Assembly (NCBI GenBank): GCA_022843125.1
Contig: JALHOG010000007.1
Coordinates: forward strand, 24,971 to 88,970
Length of the DNA stretch: 64,000 nt
Origin: Ilumatobacteraceae bacterium
GTDB taxonomy: Bacteria > Actinomycetota > Acidimicrobiia > Acidimicrobiales > Ilumatobacteraceae
Direction of reading: 5' to 3'
The translations under genes and the position numbers were made by a program. Shown here piece after piece: positions 58,071 through 64,000 of this stretch. Position 1 is the stretch's first letter. Every line of letters begins with the position of its first letter. The notes under the pieces are model-generated. The model was not told where the DNA came from and did no database searches. It was given only the letters and a program-made list of their open reading frames with translations.

Positions 58071-59324
58071 TCAGAGCTGTTCGCCGTACTTGGCGAGATG
58101 GGCGGCCTTGGCCTGGCCGATCCAGTCCTCGCGTTCGATTCGACCGCGGAAGTCGAGCTGGTCGCCGATGCGTTCGGCGTCCTCCGCCGTCCACTGCGCG
58201 ACCTGCTTGAAGGTGGTGATGCCGACTTCGGCGAGTTTGCGGCCGATGACCGGGCCGATGCCCTCGATCTCGCCCTCGAGATCGTCGGGTTCGATCACCC
58301 CGACCGCGGTCGCGGCCAGCGCTGACGCAGGCCGGATGTCGAGGAAGCCGTCATGTGCGTCATCGTTGAGTGGGTTCGACAGCGGCCCGAAGTCGACGAT
58401 CCGGACCTGCTTGCCGGCGCCCTTGCCCGATCCGAGCGCCTCGGCGCCGCCGACGATCTCCATGATCTCGGTGGTGATCGAGTCCTGGCGTGCCCGGTTC
58501 ATGACGATGCTCAGGTTCTTGATCAGCTCGTCGGCGTTGTCGGTCGCGGACTTCATGGCCCGCTGACGGAACGCGTGCTCGGACGCTGCGGCGTTGAGGA
58601 GCGCTGCATACACGCGGGCCTCGACGTACCGAGGGAGGAGTGTCTCGAGGATGATCGTCGGATCCGGCTCGAATTCGTAGTCGCCACCGGTGCCGTCGTC
58701 GGATCCGGCCTTGCCGTCGCCACCCTGCACCACCTCACGGCTGAGGGGGACGAGCGGTCGCAGCACGACCTCCTGGCTGCCCGGGGTGATGAACCGGGTG
58801 TAGACGAGTTCGACTCGGTCGACTTCGCCGCTCGCGTACAGATCGACGACGTGCTGGCCGATCGCCTTGGCATCGGCGTAGCTCGGGCTGTCGCTGAAGC
58901 CGGCGAAACCCTGACCGAGCCGATAGCCGCGAAAGCGGAAGTACGACTCGGCCTTGCGACCGACCGGGATGATCTCGTAGCCCTTGCCGGCGAGCACGTC
59001 GGCCTTGACCTCACCCTCGGCGGCGCGCTGGATACCCGCGTTGTAGCCGCCGCAGAGGCCGCGGTCGGCGGTGATGACCACGTAGCACGTCGTCTTCACC
59101 TCGCTGCGTCCGGCCAGCAGCGGCGAACTGCTGTTCGCGCCGGCAGCGGCGAGGTCCTTGACGACCTCGGTGATCTGCTCGGAGTACGGCACGGCGGCCT
59201 GCACACGCTGTTGCGCCTTGACGATGCGCGACGCAGCGATCAGCTCCATGGCGCGCGTGATCTTCTTCGTCGCCTGCATCGATCGGATGCGACCCCGGAG
59301 GATCCGTTCCTGGCCACCAGCCAT
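58071..59324 (-). CDS. atpG: ATP synthase gamma subunit with C-terminal helix-hairpin-helix extension
   Basis: 417 residues, about 120 more than usual. Residues 1-297 are a normal gamma subunit, from RILRGRIRSMQATKKITRAM to the C-terminal rotor helix ending MNRARQDSITTEIMEIVGGAEAL, where the family normally stops. A linker (about 298-347) then leads to a domain (about 348-414) with IEGIGPVIGRKLAEVGITTF and the FRGRIEREDWIGQA signature. That is the helix-hairpin-helix/H3TH-like domain of COG3743, elsewhere found alone or at the end of proteins such as NuoE. The extension would emerge at the top of the F1 head. A smaller Gly/Asp-rich insert is at about 200-214. The frame is intact to the stop. 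Confidence 0.93.
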   Translation of the reverse strand: MAGGQERILRGRIRSMQATKKITRAMELIAASRIVKAQQRVQAAVPYSEQITEVVKDLAAAGANSSSPLLAGRSEVKTTCYVVITADRGLCGGYNAGIQRAAEGEVKADVLAGKGYEIIPVGRKAESYFRFRGYRLGQGFAGFSDSPSYADAKAIGQHVVDLYASGEVDRVELVYTRFITPGSQEVVLRPLVPLSREVVQGGDGKAGSDDGTGGDYEFEPDPTIILETLLPRYVEARVYAALLNAAASEHAFRQRAMKSATDNADELIKNLSIVMNRARQDSITTEIMEIVGGAEALGSGKGAGKQVRIVDFGPLSNPLNDDAHDGFLDIRPASALAATAVGVIEPDDLEGEIEGIGPVIGRKLAEVGITTFKQVAQWTAEDAERIGDQLDFRGRIEREDWIGQAKAAHLAKYGEQL

Positions 59325-59329
59325 CTACA

Positions 59330-60922
59330 TCACTCCGTCGCGAGGGTCTTGGTGCTGTGGGCCTCGCCGACCTCGCCCGCGTCGGTCGCGGTCGGGTCGA
59401 GCGCACGAGCCGCTGCGCTCGCAGCGAGGAACGAGTCCTTGAAGGATTGCACGGCGTCACCGAGACCCTCGGGGACGCCCTTGGTGCGGACCTCGTCGAG
59501 CATCGAACCGTGGCGCGTGCGCATGAAGTCGAGCATCTCGGCCTCGAAGCGCCGCACGTCGGAGACCGGGACGTCATCGAGGTACCCCTTCGTACCGGCG
59601 AAGATCGACACGACCTGCTCCTCGACGGGCATCGGGCTGTTGAGCGGCTGCTTGAGCAACTCGACCAGGCGGTACCCACGCTCGAGCTGCGCCTTCGACA
59701 CGGCGTCGAGCTCGGAACCGAACGTGGCGAACGCCTCGAGCTCACGGAACTGGGCGAGGTCGAGCTTGAGCGTTCCGGCCACGGACTTCATGGCCTTGGT
59801 CTGCGCAGCGCTGCCCACGCGAGACACGGAGATGCCGACGTCGACGGCCGGGCGCACGCCCGACTTGAAGAGGCTGTCCTGGAGGAACACCTGACCGTCG
59901 GTGATCGAGATCACGTTGGTCGGAATGTACGCCGAGACGTCGCCGGCCTTCGTTTCGATGATCGGCAGGGCGGTCATCGAGCCGGCACCGTTCTCGTCGG
60001 AGAGCTTGGCAGCGCGCTCGAGCAGCCGACTGTGCAAGTAGAACACGTCACCGGGGTACGCCTCGCGGCCCGGCGGGCGGCGCAGGAGGAGCGACATCTG
60101 ACGGTAGGCCTCGGCCTGCTTCGACAGGTCGTCGTACACGATCAGCGCGTGCTGGCTGTTCTCCATCCAGTGCTGGCCCATCGCGCAACCGGCGTACGGG
60201 GCGAGGTACTTGAACGGTGCCGAGTCGGCGGCGGGAGCGGCCACGACGACCGTGTACTCCATGGCGCCGGCCTGACGCAGCGTCTCGACGGTCTGAGCGA
60301 TCGTCGAACCCTTCTGACCGATCGCCACGTAGATGCACTTCACGCCCTGACCCTTCTGGTTCAGGATCGTGTCGATGGCGACGGTGGTCTTGCCGGTCTT
60401 GCGGTCACCGATGATGAGCTCGCGCTGGCCGCGGCCGATCGGCGTCATCGCGTCGATCGACTTGATGCCGGTCTGCAGCGGCTCGTGCACCGGCTTGCGG
60501 CCGAGGATGCCCGGCGCCTGGATCTCCATGCGGCGGAGCTGGGTGCCGACGAGCGGCCCCTTCCCGTCGATCGGCTCGCCGAGCGCGTTGACCACGCGAC
60601 CGAGCACGCCGTCTCCAGCGGGGACCGAGAGGATGCGGCCGGTCGCCTTGACCGGCTGGCCCTCTTCGATCGAGTCGGCGTCGCCCAGGATGACGGCGCC
60701 GATCGACTCCTCGTCGAGGTTGAGCGCGAGGCCGACGGTGCCGCCGGAGAACTCGAGCAGCTCGTTGACCGCGCAGTCGGGCAGGCCGGTCACGCGGGCG
60801 ATGCCGTCGCCGACCTCGGCGACCCGGCCGACGGTGCGGGCCTCGAGCGAGGGCTCGAAGCCCTCGAGGTTCTTCTTGAGCGCCGACGCGATGTCGGCGG
60901 CGGAGATGGTGAGTTCAGCCAT
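59330..60922 (-). CDS. atpA: ATP synthase alpha subunit
   Basis: 530 residues. Walker [16 protein letters not shown] is intact, with the usual N-terminal crown domain and a slightly long, acidic C-terminal tail. It forms the alpha3beta3 head with AtpD. The stop is 5 bp before the atpG start. Confidence 0.97.
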   Translation of the reverse strand: MAELTISAADIASALKKNLEGFEPSLEARTVGRVAEVGDGIARVTGLPDCAVNELLEFSGGTVGLALNLDEESIGAVILGDADSIEEGQPVKATGRILSVPAGDGVLGRVVNALGEPIDGKGPLVGTQLRRMEIQAPGILGRKPVHEPLQTGIKSIDAMTPIGRGQRELIIGDRKTGKTTVAIDTILNQKGQGVKCIYVAIGQKGSTIAQTVETLRQAGAMEYTVVVAAPAADSAPFKYLAPYAGCAMGQHWMENSQHALIVYDDLSKQAEAYRQMSLLLRRPPGREAYPGDVFYLHSRLLERAAKLSDENGAGSMTALPIIETKAGDVSAYIPTNVISITDGQVFLQDSLFKSGVRPAVDVGISVSRVGSAAQTKAMKSVAGTLKLDLAQFRELEAFATFGSELDAVSKAQLERGYRLVELLKQPLNSPMPVEEQVVSIFAGTKGYLDDVPVSDVRRFEAEMLDFMRTRHGSMLDEVRTKGVPEGLGDAVQSFKDSFLAASAAARALDPTATDAGEVGEAHSTKTLATE

Positions 60923-60940
60923 GGTTCCGTTCGTTTCCTG

Positions 60941-61468
60941 TCAGAGACGCGACTTGAGTTGTTCGACGCGGGTACGGACGCTGCCGTCGATGACGGTGTC
61001 GCCGACGGTGGCGACGATGCCGCCGATGACCGACGGATCGACGATCGTCTTCAGGTTGACCTGCTGGCCCGTGGCGTTGGCCAGGGCGGCAGCGAGGCGG
61101 GCCTGCTGGTCGGCGGTGAGCGGGACGGCGCTGCGAACCTCGGCGACCGCCAGGTTCTTCGCGCTCGACGCCCGGGCGACCAACTGGTCGATGATCGCCG
61201 GCAGGTCGCGACCGCGGCCGGAGCCGACCACCATCGAGACGAGCTGGGTGGTGGTGGACGTGGCCTTGCCGCCGAGCAGATCCTCGACGATCGCCTGCCG
61301 CTTGCCGGCCGGCACCATCTCATCGGTCAGCGCGCTGCGCAGCGCGTCGCTCGACTCGTAGGAGCGAGCGAAGCGGAACAGCTCGTCCTCGACCTCGTCG
61401 AGTGTGCCTTCGGCGCGAGCGACCTCGAACAGCGCTCGGGCGTAGCCCTCGATGCGTGCATCACTCAT
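60941..61468 (-). CDS. atpH: ATP synthase delta subunit
   Basis: 175-residue stator subunit linking the b subunits to the top of F1 (IEGYARALFEVARAEG start, C-terminal VRTRVEQLKSRL). Its ATG overlaps the atpF stop by four bases. In mycobacteria delta is fused to a b subunit; here it is separate. Confidence 0.95.
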   Translation of the reverse strand: MSDARIEGYARALFEVARAEGTLDEVEDELFRFARSYESSDALRSALTDEMVPAGKRQAIVEDLLGGKATSTTTQLVSMVVGSGRGRDLPAIIDQLVARASSAKNLAVAEVRSAVPLTADQQARLAAALANATGQQVNLKTIVDPSVIGGIVATVGDTVIDGSVRTRVEQLKSRL

Positions 61469-62004
61469 GCGTTGGCACCAACCTTCTGGATGAAGCTCTC
61501 GATCAGATCCTGCTGGCCGGCGTCGTCGAGCGCGCCGTCGGCGAGGAGGCGATCGGTGGCCGCGTTCGCGAGACGGGAGATCTCGGCTCGCAACTCGTCG
61601 CCGGCTCGGGCTGACGACGATGCCATCTCGGCGTCGGCGCGAGCGTCGAGCTCGACCAACTCGGCCTCGAGGCGGGCGCGCCCCTCGGAGAGCAGGTTGG
61701 CCGCCTGTTCATCGGCCTCGGCGAGCAAGCGGACCCGCTCGGCCCCGATGTCGCCGGCGGCACGGCGGATGTCGACGGCCTCGGTTTCGGCCTGCGCCTT
61801 GGCGGCCGCTGCGCCGTCGAGTTGCTGGCGGATGCGCTCGGTGCGGGCGGCCATGGCCTTCTTCGCCGGCGGCCCTCCGAACTTGTAGAGCGCGAAGAAG
61901 ATCACGAGCGACGCCGGAACGCCCCAGATGATCTCCTTGAGTTCGGGCCACAGCCAGTGGATGCTGCGAGCCGGATCGGCCCCCAGCAGCGATGCGAGCC
62001 TCAT
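61465..62004 (-). CDS. atpF: ATP synthase b subunit
   Basis: 179 residues: one membrane helix (about 25-43, IIWGVPASLVIFFALYKFG) and a long Ala/Glu/Arg-rich coiled coil to the end. It is one half of the peripheral stalk. The ATG overlaps the stop of the preceding b-type gene by four bases. Confidence 0.92.
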   Translation of the reverse strand: MRLASLLGADPARSIHWLWPELKEIIWGVPASLVIFFALYKFGGPPAKKAMAARTERIRQQLDGAAAAKAQAETEAVDIRRAAGDIGAERVRLLAEADEQAANLLSEGRARLEAELVELDARADAEMASSSARAGDELRAEISRLANAATDRLLADGALDDAGQQDLIESFIQKVGANA

Positions 62005-62639
62005 GACCGCACCCCTTCCATGTCGACGAGGGCGGCCTCGACCGCCGAGCGGACCCGGCCGGCGTCGGGCGTCGTGCCAGTCGCGAGCTCGAGCGTTCGT
62101 GCCGTCACATCGCTGGCAGCGGCGGCAACGTCTCCCTGCACCGCAGCGCGGGCAGCTCGGGCCTGCTCCATTGCGGCGTGCCGCTTGGTGGCGATGGCCT
62201 CGTTGGCGGCGGCCAGCCGTTCGGCACGCTCGGCTTCGAGCGTCATCCGGGCTGCGTCGATCCGCTGGTTCGCCTCGGCCTGGACGGCTGCGAGCGCCGT
62301 CTCGTAGTCGGCGACCTCGGCGCGAGCCGACGAGCGGGCCGCGTCGGCCTGCTCATGGCTGGCCCTGATGTGCTCGGCGCGAGCGTCCATTCCAGCCTTG
62401 AGGCGGGGGAACAGGAACAAGCGCATGATGATGAGCAGGACGATGAACGCGCCTCCGCCCCACAGGAACTCCTTGAGTTCCGGGGCGACCGGGCTGGGGC
62501 CCTCGAGACAGACCTCGACGCCTGCTTCATTGGTTTCGACGAACTCGCAGTCGGCGGGGTCGATCGCTTCGCCTTCTTCGGCGGCGACGAGATCGACTTC
62601 CACCCGACTACCGGTTGTCCTGACGACGGCTGTCAGCAC
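62001..62639 (-). CDS. second b-type (b') subunit of ATP synthase with acidic N-terminal extension
   Basis: 212-residue b-like protein. Residues 1-58 form an acidic, two-Cys segment (CEFVETNEAGVEVCLEG) predicted to lie outside the membrane, followed by one membrane helix (about 59-78, LWGGGAFIVLLIIMRLFLF) and a coiled coil. The pair with atpF suggests a heterodimeric stalk as in cyanobacteria. GTG start, with AAGGAG 5 nt upstream. The extension is not usual for b or b'. Confidence 0.88.
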   Translation of the reverse strand: MLTAVVRTTGSRVEVDLVAAEEGEAIDPADCEFVETNEAGVEVCLEGPSPVAPELKEFLWGGGAFIVLLIIMRLFLFPRLKAGMDARAEHIRASHEQADAARSSARAEVADYETALAAVQAEANQRIDAARMTLEAERAERLAAANEAIATKRHAAMEQARAARAAVQGDVAAAASDVTARTLELATGTTPDAGRVRSAVEAALVDMEGVRS

Positions 62640-62718
62640 GTCAGCTCCTTGGTGGACTGGGTCTGATTACGGACGTGATGCTGCGCGGACGCAGCACGGC
62701 ACTCGGCGAACGCCGAGA

Positions 62719-63808
<1,090 letters not shown>

Positions 63809-63826
63809 GTGTTGATTCCGTTCAGG

Positions 63827-64000
63827 TCAGGAGTGGTTGCGTGAGTGCGAGTGCGGGACGGGGGGTCGGGGCTTGAGCCCGGGATGCGAGAGCGATGCGG
63901 ACACGTAGCGGACCTCCCATGCCAGGAGGCCGATGTGCGTCACGATGATGGCCGCTCCGAGTGCCGGCGGATAAATCCACGACTGATCGCGGACCAGGAG
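63827..64000 (-). CDS. C-terminal part of a small membrane protein upstream of atpB
   Basis: Only the last 57 residues are in the window. They contain one membrane helix (PALGAAIIVTHIGLLAWEVR) and a His/Pro/Ser-rich tail. Position before atpB fits an AtpI-type assembly protein, but the visible part is too short to decide. Confidence 0.5.
   Translation of the reverse strand, partial: LLVRDQSWIYPPALGAAIIVTHIGLLAWEVRYVSASLSHPGLKPRPPVPHSHSRNHS

Overview
The window is high-GC bacterial DNA with actinobacterial gene content. Supporting signs are an IclR regulator divergent from leuCD, a type-2 PyrF, a serine/threonine kinase-like protein with PASTA domains, ligA and mnmA-iscS near one another as in mycobacteria, an Asp-type MurA, and many genes whose -10 hexamer ends only 6-9 nt before the start codon (leaderless transcripts). 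The many secreted LamG/PKD proteins and the mix of families suggest a member of the Acidimicrobiia, possibly Ilumatobacter-like. That placement is an inference from gene content only. No tRNA, rRNA, CRISPR array, insertion sequence or prophage was seen; this looks like chromosomal backbone with one accessory-looking surface-protein locus.

Layout. 0-3.5 kb: UbiB-family kinase, a two-domain FKBP lipoprotein and a DUF3291-GNAT fusion. 3.7-13.1 kb: four consecutive secreted proteins. Three begin with near-identical LamG-like and PKD modules; three (not the same three) end in three copies of a ~125-residue repeat, here called the FDTR repeat (nine copies in all). 13.2-20.2 kb: two translationally coupled META-domain lipoproteins, an NdgR/LtbR-type regulator divergent from leuCD, a DEAD-box helicase, and leuA behind a leucine-rich leader peptide with attenuator hairpins. 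20.2-23.8 kb: a signalling island with two response regulators and a double-module histidine kinase. 24-31.5 kb: small metabolic genes (ferredoxin, pyrF, PEP-mutase-like enzyme, serA, SCP2 and SDR proteins) and a diguanylate cyclase with a sigma-28-like promoter. 31.6-44.6 kb: PASTA pseudokinase, ligA, a MetE-like protein, mnmA-iscS, methyltransferase, galT and a glycosyltransferase. 44.6-53.8 kb: enoyl-CoA hydratase, meaB, NifU-like scaffold, murA, MFS transporter, hydrolase, J-domain protein and S9 peptidase. 53.8-64 kb: two small genes with strong Shine-Dalgarno sites, glpX, a 78-bp perfect palindrome, and the ATP synthase operon on the minus strand (atpB-E-F'-F-H-A-G-D-C plus a trailing SDR gene).

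How the genes work together. The leucine genes leuA, leuC and leuD are split into two units with two different controls (attenuation for leuA, IclR-type control for leuCD). iscS and mnmA form a sulfur-relay pair for tRNA thiolation. The ATP synthase is complete for F1 and Fo, with two different b subunits and a gamma subunit that carries an unexpected C-terminal helix-hairpin-helix domain.

Most unusual items: the AtpG fusion, the 78-bp perfect palindrome that holds the stop codons of two convergent genes, the FDTR-repeat surface locus, the leuA attenuator, the kinase-dead PASTA protein, the duplicated histidine kinase and the sigma-28-like promoter.
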